A DNA stretch of 38,773 nucleotides from CAZAQS01 sp964486825. GTDB taxonomy: Bacteria; Chloroflexota; Anaerolineae; Anaerolineales; UBA4823. Position 1 is the stretch's first letter; each line of letters starts with the position of its first letter. Below are positions 5,541 through 13,233 of the stretch, in pieces. A program made the position numbers and the translations under genes. Location of the stretch: positions 1 to 38,773 of the forward strand of contig CAZAQS010000014.1 in NCBI GenBank assembly GCA_964486825.1, read 5' to 3'. The notes beneath the pieces are model-generated. The model saw nothing but the letters and a program-made list of their open reading frames with translations, made no database searches and was not told the DNA's origin.

Positions 5541-8446
5541 TGAACGGTCAATACACACAACAACACTGGTTGGACCGGGCCTCATCCTTTCTCTTCTGGT
5601 CCTGGAACCTTATCTTTCTGGCGTTTATGACCCTGGGCTTTTCCCCGCGTATCCTGCCGGAGTTGATTGTCAGTGTTCGTACCAATGCTATCCCCGTGCA
5701 ATTCCTTTTTTATGCCCTGGTCCTGACCAGTATCCCTGTTTTTGCCGTGCTGTTGGGGTTGACCGTTTTGCGTCGTGCCCCTCGCCGGCTGGTAGCTGTT
5801 GGATACGTGGTCGAAGGTCCTTTGATGCTGATGCTCGCTATCCGTTTCTTTATCATCCGCCAGGCGACTCCTGGACTGGCTATCGTTATGGGGATTGCCG
5901 TGTTGGGCATGGCTGCCTTTCTCTGGTCTGCATTAGACCCGCACCTGGAGAAGCGCAGCACTACCTTAGGCGGGCTGCGCCTGTTCGGTTTGACTCTCAT
6001 GGTCCTCACCAGCCTGTATGCCGCAGTTTGGATTGCATTCTACGCTGTACCGATCGCAGTAGAGGCGTCGAAATGGTTGGGTAATGTGATAAGCGACATG
6101 CCCGCTTTTATCTTCGGAGCCAGGGAATCGCTCAGAAACCCGGCAGGAGGCCTGATATGGTTGCCCTTCACCGTGCTTGGTTTTATCTTGCTGGTTTATA
6201 CAGGCACATTATTTGTTCTGACACCCCTGGCTATCCCACTACTCTCTATTCGTTTCTGGTTGAAGAGCTTTCGGGTACTATCCGGCCGGTTCGGGAAGGT
6301 TGGTCCTGCCAGCCTGGTAACAGCTACGATCATAAGCGCTGCAGTTTTATTTGTCCTGGCCAACCGCCAGCCACAACAGCGCGTTTTCGAGCTGCTGTCA
6401 CAACCTCCGAATACTTTTGAGGAAGCCCAGGCGCTCCTCAAATCCGAGAAACAAATTCGAGCCGGATTGCTCAACGCGTATCTATCCCCATTTCGCTATA
6501 TCAGTTCAGCCGGGGAAGTCAGGCATGTAAGCGAAATTTACCAGGCCAGCCTGAATTTGGATAAGGAGGCAGCCTATAAAATTCAGCGGGCTTATGAGCG
6601 CGTGGCCAGCCCCTTGTTGTACTCACCGGTAACTCCTCCTGAATCTAACCGCTCACAAAACACAACTGCTCTGGTTGTTGAACCAGAGCGAGCAGCTCGC
6701 GTCTACCAGAGGTTTTTTGATGAACCAATTGTCGCTGCTGAAAGGGACATCATCGTCCGGGCAGTGCGTTCCACCTGGTCCTTGGAACAAGCCGAAGCTG
6801 CCTGGCGGGCTGTGGACGATCGGGAAGTTCATCTGCTTCAACAGGAGATCTTGATCCAGGAGCATGGAGATTGGGCCGAGATCGAGCTTTTCGAGGCGTA
6901 CCAGAATCAGACAGCCATCCTACAAGAGGTGGTTTACTACTTTAACCTTCCCGAGAGTGCTGTTTTGACAGGTCTTTGGCTTGGAAACAGCCCGGATCGA
7001 GATGAACGCTTCGTCTATCAGGTTTCACCTCGTGGCGCTGCTCAGACTGTTTACCGGAATGAGTTTCGCCGCAACCAGGACCCCGCTCTACTGGAGCAGA
7101 TTGGCCCGCGGCAGTACCGGTTGAGAGTCTTCCCCATCCCTTCGATTAGGTTTGAATGGAGCCCAGACGGGTCTAACCGGACTCTTCAGGAAGCAGACCC
7201 CCTTTATCTCTGGATGACTTATCGCACTCTGGTATCCGCTGATGGTTGGTCCTTACCACGCCTGGCTGAAAAAAGGAATATCTATTGGGATGAAAACACC
7301 GCTCGTAAGGTCAATGGGATCGATTATGAAGTGGATTCCGATGGGTGGCTGCCGGAGACAATCCAAACTACCTCCCCGGTTACGCCAAAAATTCATCGGG
7401 TGGACCTGCCTGGCAGTGTGAGCGTGCTGGCTATTCCTGAGCAAGAATACAACCGGCCGGACTTACCTGTAGGTTTGGAACTGGCGGTCATCCTGGATCG
7501 ATCGCGCAGTATGCAAACCCACTCGGAGCAGGTGGAAAGTGCTCTGGCCTACCTTCAGGAGCGTGTAGGAGGTGATTTTGACATATACCTGACCGCCTCT
7601 CCCTATCGCGGTGAAAGCCCCCAGCGGGTGTCTATGTCATCACTCGATCCACAGGCCCTGTTTTACTTCGGTGGACAAAACCCGGCTCAGATGCTCGCGC
7701 AGTTCATGGAATTGAGCGCTGGAGGCAGCTATGATGCCATCCTTGTCCTGACAGATGGTAGTGGTTATGAGCTCGGTCCGGCCACCTACAACTTGCCCAT
7801 ACCAGATGCTTCACTATGGATGGTCCACCTGGAGAGTGACCTTCCACTTGGTTACGACGATGGGACTCTGGAAGCGATCCAGGCCTCCGGAGGTGGAGTG
7901 ACCGTTAGTATAGAACAAGCTTTGCAGAGGCTGGCCTTCTCCCTGTCTGCTGGCAATGGCTCTTCTACAGGTGAAGTAAATCTACAAGATGCATTGGATG
8001 GGTACGTATGGCAAGTCCTGCCTCGCGAGCTGGCCGAGGCTACTGCCGTTCAAGCAATCTCGACTGAGGAAGGGTTTGTCCCCTTTGCTGTCCGGCGCCT
8101 GGTTTTGGCGGAGATGCAGCGCAACCAGGGCAATCTCAAAGATCTGGAAGTGTTGGACTCGCTGCACGCCCTGGCTAAGGAGCACAGCGTGGTCACTCCC
8201 TATTCATCGATGATTGTGTTGGTCAACCAGGTGCAACAACTGTCATTGGATCAATTGGAGAGAGCTGCCGACCGGTTCGAGAGAGAATATGAAGCTGTCG
8301 GAGGGACTGCTCCACCGACTCAGCTCCCCCTCGGAGGAGTCCCGGAGCCCCATGAATGGTTGCTACTAGGGCTGGCGGTGGCGTTTTTAATTTACTATGC
8401 CCGCAAGAATAAACTTGTGTTTCTCCCAACCTCCTGGTTCAATTAA
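5540..8446 (+). CDS. PEP-CTERM integral membrane protein with VIT-like and VWA-like regions
   Basis: Residues 1-275 of this 968-residue protein contain about six to seven membrane segments. Residues about 465-545 resemble a VIT domain (YYFNLPESAVLTGLWLG, then an AAQTVY block and GPRQYRLRVFPIPS). Residues about 645-830 look like a von Willebrand factor A fold with a DxSxS metal site (D653, S655, S657 in ILDRSRSM) and a later LTDGSG loop. The tail is V934-P-E-P-H-E-W, a hydrophobic helix, then the basic ARKNK, a PEP-CTERM sorting signal. Long PEP-CTERM integral membrane proteins of about this length are a known small family. VIT+VWA proteins often mediate extracellular adhesion, but the function here is unknown. 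GGAGG precedes ATG 5540. Confidence 0.85.
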   Translation: MNGQYTQQHWLDRASSFLFWSWNLIFLAFMTLGFSPRILPELIVSVRTNAIPVQFLFYALVLTSIPVFAVLLGLTVLRRAPRRLVAVGYVVEGPLMLMLAIRFFIIRQATPGLAIVMGIAVLGMAAFLWSALDPHLEKRSTTLGGLRLFGLTLMVLTSLYAAVWIAFYAVPIAVEASKWLGNVISDMPAFIFGARESLRNPAGGLIWLPFTVLGFILLVYTGTLFVLTPLAIPLLSIRFWLKSFRVLSGRFGKVGPASLVTATIISAAVLFVLANRQPQQRVFELLSQPPNTFEEAQALLKSEKQIRAGLLNAYLSPFRYISSAGEVRHVSEIYQASLNLDKEAAYKIQRAYERVASPLLYSPVTPPESNRSQNTTALVVEPERAARVYQRFFDEPIVAAERDIIVRAVRSTWSLEQAEAAWRAVDDREVHLLQQEILIQEHGDWAEIELFEAYQNQTAILQEVVYYFNLPESAVLTGLWLGNSPDRDERFVYQVSPRGAAQTVYRNEFRRNQDPALLEQIGPRQYRLRVFPIPSIRFEWSPDGSNRTLQEADPLYLWMTYRTLVSADGWSLPRLAEKRNIYWDENTARKVNGIDYEVDSDGWLPETIQTTSPVTPKIHRVDLPGSVSVLAIPEQEYNRPDLPVGLELAVILDRSRSMQTHSEQVESALAYLQERVGGDFDIYLTASPYRGESPQRVSMSSLDPQALFYFGGQNPAQMLAQFMELSAGGSYDAILVLTDGSGYELGPATYNLPIPDASLWMVHLESDLPLGYDDGTLEAIQASGGGVTVSIEQALQRLAFSLSAGNGSSTGEVNLQDALDGYVWQVLPRELAEATAVQAISTEEGFVPFAVRRLVLAEMQRNQGNLKDLEVLDSLHALAKEHSVVTPYSSMIVLVNQVQQLSLDQLERAADRFEREYEAVGGTAPPTQLPLGGVPEPHEWLLLGLAVAFLIYYARKNKLVFLPTSWFN

Positions 8447-9240
8447 CTGCCCGGATACTGTTTGAACAACCTGCTTTCCTGACCCTCCGTGATATATGAG
8501 CTGACTGCCATATACCCTTCGATTCCTGACCCGATCAGTTTCTTCTTTAGGAGCTCATCCACCTGAAATATACCGGCGGTATTGTTCATCCAAATGTTGA
8601 TCTGGATCGGCCTTTCTTTGCCATCCAGAATTTCTACCCGGTCGATGGCCTCCGCAGAAACAGAGTGGATATCAATCTTTCCTTCATCATAGGGGATTCT
8701 GGAGCGACCTTCGCTCATATCAAGAGCGTCTGCCACTCTTACGATGCCTGCTTCGATTGTCTGTGGGGTCCCACCACTCCTGTGGGATATGATGGCATGC
8801 AGTACCTCGGATATGACGATGGTCCTGTCTTCTATGGACAAGAATTCAAGTAGCCGGTGAAGGATATTATTGGCCAGGAACAAGCTGAATACCTCGTGCC
8901 CTTCACGGTTGATGGACATGCCCAGGTCGTGGAACAGGCTGCCCAGTAAAACAACCAGCTCTGCATACTCCCTCGATAACCCATAATCCTTGGTGACAGA
9001 CATCTCCACCCGGTTCTTCATCAGGATACGGGTCAACCGTAGGGCGATATTTGCTACGATTTGAAAATGTACCGCCCCGTGGTCGGTAAGTCCCTCCCGG
9101 TCGATGGCATTGATATTGATGATCCTCCACAAAGTCTTGAGCTCGATATCCTGGTTGATCAAAGCCAGTGCCTTTTCAAGCAAGCTGTTTTCCCGAGTGG
9201 GGAGATGAATATCGATTTGGACATATTTTTTTGGTTCCAT
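8443..9240 (-). CDS. HD-domain phosphohydrolase-like protein
   Basis: The 265-residue protein has the HD-superfamily metal motif spread over residues 54-174: H54/H58 in DHGAVH, H104-D105 in LFHDLG, H115, H148/H153 in HAIISH, and D171/D174 in VADALDMS. HD proteins hydrolyse phosphate esters, often nucleotides or cyclic dinucleotides. The C-terminal 80 residues (from about 185) form a separate alpha/beta region without a recognised motif. An AGGAGG site precedes the ATG. It is convergent with the PEP-CTERM gene, overlapping by four bases, and lies 169 bases downstream of the second padR gene on the same strand. That makes it a candidate PadR target. Substrate unknown. Confidence 0.85.
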   Translation of the reverse strand: MEPKKYVQIDIHLPTRENSLLEKALALINQDIELKTLWRIININAIDREGLTDHGAVHFQIVANIALRLTRILMKNRVEMSVTKDYGLSREYAELVVLLGSLFHDLGMSINREGHEVFSLFLANNILHRLLEFLSIEDRTIVISEVLHAIISHRSGGTPQTIEAGIVRVADALDMSEGRSRIPYDEGKIDIHSVSAEAIDRVEILDGKERPIQINIWMNNTAGIFQVDELLKKKLIGSGIEGYMAVSSYITEGQESRLFKQYPGS

Positions 9241-9409
9241 AGGTCAACGAGACCTCCTTTCGCTACGCTACCTTTGATCAGGTCGATAGAAAGGCAGTTT
9301 GATCGTATACCTGCCATCAATTGTACACAAATTCAACCCGCTACCTTTCTAGAGTAGGTTTTCTCCAGTTCCTGATAAACTCAAGATGGATGAGGCAAAT
9401 CCCTTGGCT

Positions 9410-9784
9410 TCACGCATTTTGCTGGCCTAATTGCTGATAGGCCGCTGAAACCAGGGTTCGGAGCCGGTTTGTCTCGGCTTCTAATACTTTCATGCCGAAT
9501 TCGCTCAACCGGTAAGCCTTGCGGGGTTTGCCGGGGTGCCTCTGGATCCCCGGTTCCTGATTTTCCCCACCGGATACACGCTCGATCAAGTTTTGCTCTA
9601 GCAAGCGGGCTAAACCTTCGTATAAAGTGCCTGTGCTAAGACGTACCCTCCCCTGGCTTAGTGTTTCGACATCTTTTCGTATGGCATAGCCATGTTTATT
9701 CCCCTCAGCCAGGCTTATCAAGATGTAGAAGGTCGGCTCTCGCAAGGGTAGTAGATCGTCCACAGCTTTGTAATGGTTCGTCAT
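9410..9784 (-). CDS. PadR-family transcriptional regulator, second copy
   Basis: The 124-residue winged-helix protein is clearly paralogous to the PadR at 2546. It shares LLPLREPTFYILISLAEG, HGYAIRKDVETLSQGRV, LSTGTLYEGLARLLEQ and the RKAYRLSEFG wing. It carries an extra loop (GGENQEPGIQRHPGK) in the wing. The region upstream of its start holds the same operator pattern found before the first padR gene. The two may therefore cross-regulate, one controlling the exosortase unit and the other the HD protein behind it. No enzymatic partner identifies a ligand. Confidence 0.92.
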   Translation of the reverse strand: MTNHYKAVDDLLPLREPTFYILISLAEGNKHGYAIRKDVETLSQGRVRLSTGTLYEGLARLLEQNLIERVSGGENQEPGIQRHPGKPRKAYRLSEFGMKVLEAETNRLRTLVSAAYQQLGQQNA

Positions 9785-9805
9785 TATTGTTTACTTTTAC
9801 CCAAT

Positions 9806-9828
9806 CAATATGTCGATAGGCTACTTAT
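9806..9828. promoter_or_regulatory. Putative PadR operator, copy 2
   Basis: Read on the minus strand, this element matches the one at 2454-2476 at 17 of 23 positions, including the blocks GTAGCC and GACATAT with the same four-base spacer. A -10-like TATAAG overlaps its upstream end, the same arrangement as in copy 1. It lies 22 bases upstream of the second padR start codon. Confidence 0.65.
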
Positions 9829-9998
9829 AGTGAGTATATCAAAAAGTAGTTCCACCGACAATGCTCTTCAAGAATTATATAATGTTCTGGTTCACCTAAC
9901 GAGCTCTATGATACAAGCTCGATGATAAAATGATATATCAGGGATCCCCAAGAAAATGCAGCAGAGGTTTCGTTTAGGCTTTAAAAGGAGCTAATGGC

Positions 9999-10481
9999 AT
10001 GGCTGAAAAGGCTTTCCAGGATTACTACCCCGATGAATGGAGCTATTGTTATGGTTGTGGCCGCTTGAACCAGCACGGCCATCAAATCAAAAGCTATTGG
10101 GAAGGCGATGAGACGGTGTGTCTCTTCCAACCCCGTCCTTACCACACCGCAGTCCCAGGATATGTTTACGGCGGCTTGATTGCTTCGTTGATCGATTGCC
10201 ATAGCACCGGCACTGCGGCAGCAGCCGCTTACCGTCACTACGATCGCGCTCTAGATAGCCAGCCTGCTTTTCGTTTTCTGACGGCTGCCCTGCATGTGGA
10301 TTACCTGCGACCTACTCCAATCGATACGGTCCTGGAGGTACGTGCCAGGGTGAAGGAAATCAAAGGTCGCAAGGTAGTTGTCGAGTCAACCCTATCCGCT
10401 AAAGGAGAGATCTGCGCGCGAGGGGAGGTCGTTGCTGTACAACTGCCCGAAGAAATGACCCTGGGAAAGCCAGCTGTTTAG
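9999..10481 (+). CDS. PaaI-type hotdog-fold thioesterase
   Basis: The 160-residue protein is a single hotdog domain of the PaaI thioesterase group, enzymes that hydrolyse acyl-CoA thioesters. The N-terminal CYGCGRLNQHG block is followed by the core helix signature VPGYVYGGLIASLIDCHSTG, where the catalytic acidic residue of the family sits (here probably D in LIDCH). The strands LHVDYLRPTPIDTVLEVRARV and GRKVVVESTLSAKGEICARG complete the fold. AAGGAG lies eight bases before ATG 9999, and an overlapping ATG at 9994 is out of frame. The gene is monocistronic and overlaps the HPr gene tail to tail by four bases. Its substrate and any link to neighbours are unclear. Confidence 0.9.
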   Translation: MAEKAFQDYYPDEWSYCYGCGRLNQHGHQIKSYWEGDETVCLFQPRPYHTAVPGYVYGGLIASLIDCHSTGTAAAAAYRHYDRALDSQPAFRFLTAALHVDYLRPTPIDTVLEVRARVKEIKGRKVVVESTLSAKGEICARGEVVAVQLPEEMTLGKPAV

Positions 10482-10759
10482 CTCTTTTTCTCGCCGAAGT
10501 TTCCTTCGATCAGCGTGACCAGCTCCAGCAAGGCCTCCTCAGCCCGTACGCCGTCTGTCTCGATTTCGATGACATGATCCTGCTTGACGCCGATCGAGAG
10601 GATCCCTAGGATGCTCTTGGCGTTGACGGTTTTGCTGCCTGTGCTGATATTCCGCACGGTAATTGTGCAAGGAAAACGCGATGCTGCATGTACGAAAAGG
10701 GAGGCCGGCCTGGCGTGCAGACCGACCTTATTTCCTACCGCTAGGGTTGTCGTTGGCAC
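10478..10759 (-). CDS. ptsH: HPr phosphocarrier protein of the PTS
   Basis: The 93-residue protein is a complete HPr, which relays phosphate from enzyme I to the sugar-specific EIIA. The phosphorylated histidine is H15 in GLHARPAS. The regulatory-serine region reads NAKSILGIL (S49), as in Gram-positive-type HPr that can be phosphorylated by HPr kinase. It is the last gene of the long minus-strand PTS operon, 25 bases after a GH4 gene. A dedicated HPr in a sugar operon suggests this may be the genome's only or main sugar PTS. No enzyme I (ptsI) gene is in the window. Confidence 0.95.
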   Translation of the reverse strand: MPTTTLAVGNKVGLHARPASLFVHAASRFPCTITVRNISTGSKTVNAKSILGILSIGVKQDHVIEIETDGVRAEEALLELVTLIEGNFGEKKS

Positions 10760-10784
10760 TTTTCTCCTCCGAAGCTGGTTGAAA

Positions 10785-12023
10785 TCATGCTTCCCAGATC
10801 TTATCTAAAATCGCTTTAGCCTGATCGTAACTGTTTACTAGGTGGTTTAGCAGCATGGCCCGTAACGCCTTGGGATACGAACGTTCAACAACCGCCTCCA
10901 CCCACATCATTTCAAAAGTTGCGTTAACCAACAGCTTTGCCTCCAGGTCGGGAGGCAACCCATTATCATAAGCTAACGGCAAGAAAGCGCTACGGCGCAC
11001 GACGCAGGGCACCTCGACGATAGACTGGCGGGGTAGGAATGGTAAAGCTCCCTGGTTGGTCACATTCAATATGAAGACCTTCCCGCTGTCATTGAGATGG
11101 GCCAGCAGCACCGGGATAATGATCTGCCGGTACCAGTTAGCGCCGCGCTTTATTAGGCTGGCTGGCTTTCCATCCAGGTTCTCCGAGCGGTAGGCTGCCA
11201 TCATCTCAGCTTCCAGGGCCATTAATTGCTCGGCCCGCGCCGGTTTTCCCGATTGAGCCTCCAGCATCCGGTCAGGGTGGTAGAAGAATTTGAAATAGGA
11301 TGACGGGATGGCGCCTATCGCCTGTACGATTTCCGATTCTACCGGCAGGCCCGGCAGGCTGGAGATTTTTGACATCAAATCCGGCATCAAGTCCCGGTCC
11401 TGGTGGTGGAGGCCCGTTATCCATCCAAATTGGTGCATACCACTGTAGCGGACCGTGAGCTCCTCCACAGGTATGTCCAACAGGCCGGCTACCATCTGCA
11501 CTTGGGAAACTGGCGCGTCACATAAACCCAATACTTGCAGCTGAGTATAACGTGAGATAGCGTACTGGATATAACTGCTAGGGTTCGTCAAGTTAATGAC
11601 CAGTGCTTGTGGAGCGATCTCTTCAATGACCTGGCATTGTTCCAAAACTACCGGAACGGTGCGCAAGGCGTTGGCAAACCCACCCGGCCCGACAGTTTCC
11701 TCTCCCAGGATCCCAAACTCCCGCGGGAAGGTTTCATCGAAGGCACGCGCCGGGTAGCCTCCCACACGCACCTGGTTTAGCACGTAATCAGCACCCTGCA
11801 CTGCTTCACCCAGGTCTGAATGTGTACTAATGGTTATGGGTGGGTCTGCTTGTTGAGCAAGGCGAGCGCAAACTGCACCCACCTGCTCCAGTTTCTCCCG
11901 GCTGCGGCCGACCAGGGCTACATGAAAGGCGGGCCGGGGTCCAGCCTGGGCCAGGCAATCGATCAATTCAGGAGTAGCTACACCGCTGCCTCCCAGGACC
12001 GTCATTCGTACCGGTTTGCTCAT
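10785..12023 (-). CDS. GH4-family NAD-dependent glycosidase-like protein, atypical active site
   Basis: The 412-residue protein has the GH4 layout: a Rossmann start (MTVLGGSGVATPELI), the substrate loop GEETVGPGGFANALRTVP, and INLTNPSSYI. GH4 enzymes cleave glycosides, often 6-phosphates, by NAD-dependent oxidation at C3 with a Mn ion held by Cys and His. Here the Cys motif reads GLCDAP instead of GLCNNP. The His motif reads GMHQFGW instead of GLNHxxW, so the usual metal-binding His position is Gln and the His has moved by one. Activity is probably altered or lost. It lies between the DegT aminotransferase (17-base gap) and HPr. Confidence 0.88.
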   Translation of the reverse strand: MSKPVRMTVLGGSGVATPELIDCLAQAGPRPAFHVALVGRSREKLEQVGAVCARLAQQADPPITISTHSDLGEAVQGADYVLNQVRVGGYPARAFDETFPREFGILGEETVGPGGFANALRTVPVVLEQCQVIEEIAPQALVINLTNPSSYIQYAISRYTQLQVLGLCDAPVSQVQMVAGLLDIPVEELTVRYSGMHQFGWITGLHHQDRDLMPDLMSKISSLPGLPVESEIVQAIGAIPSSYFKFFYHPDRMLEAQSGKPARAEQLMALEAEMMAAYRSENLDGKPASLIKRGANWYRQIIIPVLLAHLNDSGKVFILNVTNQGALPFLPRQSIVEVPCVVRRSAFLPLAYDNGLPPDLEAKLLVNATFEMMWVEAVVERSYPKALRAMLLNHLVNSYDQAKAILDKIWEA

Positions 12024-12040
12024 GGTATTCGCTTAGCCTC

Positions 12041-13216
12041 TCACTTTTTATAAAAATCTACGACTGCTTGAGCGGCTGCACATACCTCGTCCTCACGTAG
12101 GTGTGGGAAGACGGGCAGGTTGACTACCCGCTCGGCGTATTCGGCTGCCACCGGGATATCTTGCGCTTTGTACCCCAGGTGTTGGTAGCATCCAAGCATA
12201 GGCACCGGTGTGGGGTACATGGCAAAGGAACCGACCTCCCGGTCAGCCAGGAAGTTCATCAGGTCATTGCGCTCCTCAGCCTTCACCAGGATGGCATAAG
12301 AATAATAGACATGCCTGGCGTAGGGAGCGACATATGGGCGCACGACAGGGGTTTTCTCCAGGATTTCGTCGTACAGTGCGGCCCATTTTCGTCGAAGGGC
12401 GTTCCACTCATCCAGATAGCGCAGCTTAACGCTCAGCGCCGCGGCTTGTAGCTCGTCGAGCCGCTCCTGGAAGCCGATCACCTCATGGACGAATTTTACG
12501 CGCTGGCCTACGTAACGCAGTACCCTAAGCTTCTCAAACAACTCATCATCGTTGGTGGTCACTATTCCACCATCGCCGTAGGCGCCCATATTTTTGCTTG
12601 GGTAGAGGCTGAAGCAACCGATATCCCCTAATGAGCCTACTTTGCGACCTTTGTATGTAGCCCCATGAGCATGCGAGTCGTCTTCCACCACGCGCAAGCG
12701 GTAGTTGCGGGCAAGCTCGAGCATCGGGTCCATATCTACAGGGTGACCGTAAAGATGCACCGGCAGGATCGCTTTGGTCCTGGGGGTGATTTTAGCCTCC
12801 ACCAGCTCGGCGGTCATATTATAGGTTTGCGGGTCGATATCCGTGAAAACAGGGGTAGCCCCGGTATAGGTGATCGCCAGGGCGGTAGCCACATAGGTGT
12901 TGGCGACCGTGATCACTTCGTCTCCTGGCCCAATCTCGCACGCTTCCAGGGCCAGGTGCAATGCGGCTGTCCCACTCGAGATACCCACTCCATATTTGCA
13001 TTCGCAGTAAGCCGCGAAGGCCTCCTCGAATTCTCTTAAATAGGAGCCAAGGGTATATTTCCCGGTGGGGAGAACCTTGAGGATAGCATCAGTTACTTCC
13101 TCGCCGATCTGTTGCCACTGGCGCTCGAGCTCTCCACTGCCAATGCGGGTTGGGCGAGCCGCGATCTGGAGCCATTCAGGAATTTCGATTGGCTTGTTGA
13201 GATCGATCTTCGTCAT
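12041..13216 (-). CDS. DegT/DnrJ/EryC1/StrS-family PLP sugar aminotransferase (3-keto type motif)
   Basis: The 391-residue protein is a full-length fold-type I PLP enzyme of the sugar aminotransferase family. The cofactor lysine is K208 in SLYPSKNMGAYGDGG. Other blocks are GISSGTAALHLALEAC (phosphate cup), NTYVATALAITYTGA and ILPVHLYGHPVDMDP. The YP-x-KN-x-G form of the lysine motif resembles 3-keto-sugar aminotransferases (the DesV, TylB, FdtB type), whereas 4-keto enzymes usually have a different sequence there. It lies inside the PTS operon between two GH4 genes whose chemistry passes through 3-keto sugars. A catabolic role, removing an amino group from an imported amino sugar, is inferred. 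Confidence 0.92.
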   Translation of the reverse strand: MTKIDLNKPIEIPEWLQIAARPTRIGSGELERQWQQIGEEVTDAILKVLPTGKYTLGSYLREFEEAFAAYCECKYGVGISSGTAALHLALEACEIGPGDEVITVANTYVATALAITYTGATPVFTDIDPQTYNMTAELVEAKITPRTKAILPVHLYGHPVDMDPMLELARNYRLRVVEDDSHAHGATYKGRKVGSLGDIGCFSLYPSKNMGAYGDGGIVTTNDDELFEKLRVLRYVGQRVKFVHEVIGFQERLDELQAAALSVKLRYLDEWNALRRKWAALYDEILEKTPVVRPYVAPYARHVYYSYAILVKAEERNDLMNFLADREVGSFAMYPTPVPMLGCYQHLGYKAQDIPVAAEYAERVVNLPVFPHLREDEVCAAAQAVVDFYKK

Positions 13217-13233
13217 ATGAATCTCCTGAGAGG

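Noticed and set aside
9785..9998. Defined promoter for the thioesterase gene
   Set aside because: Several AT-rich candidates exist, but none has a convincing -35/-10 pair.
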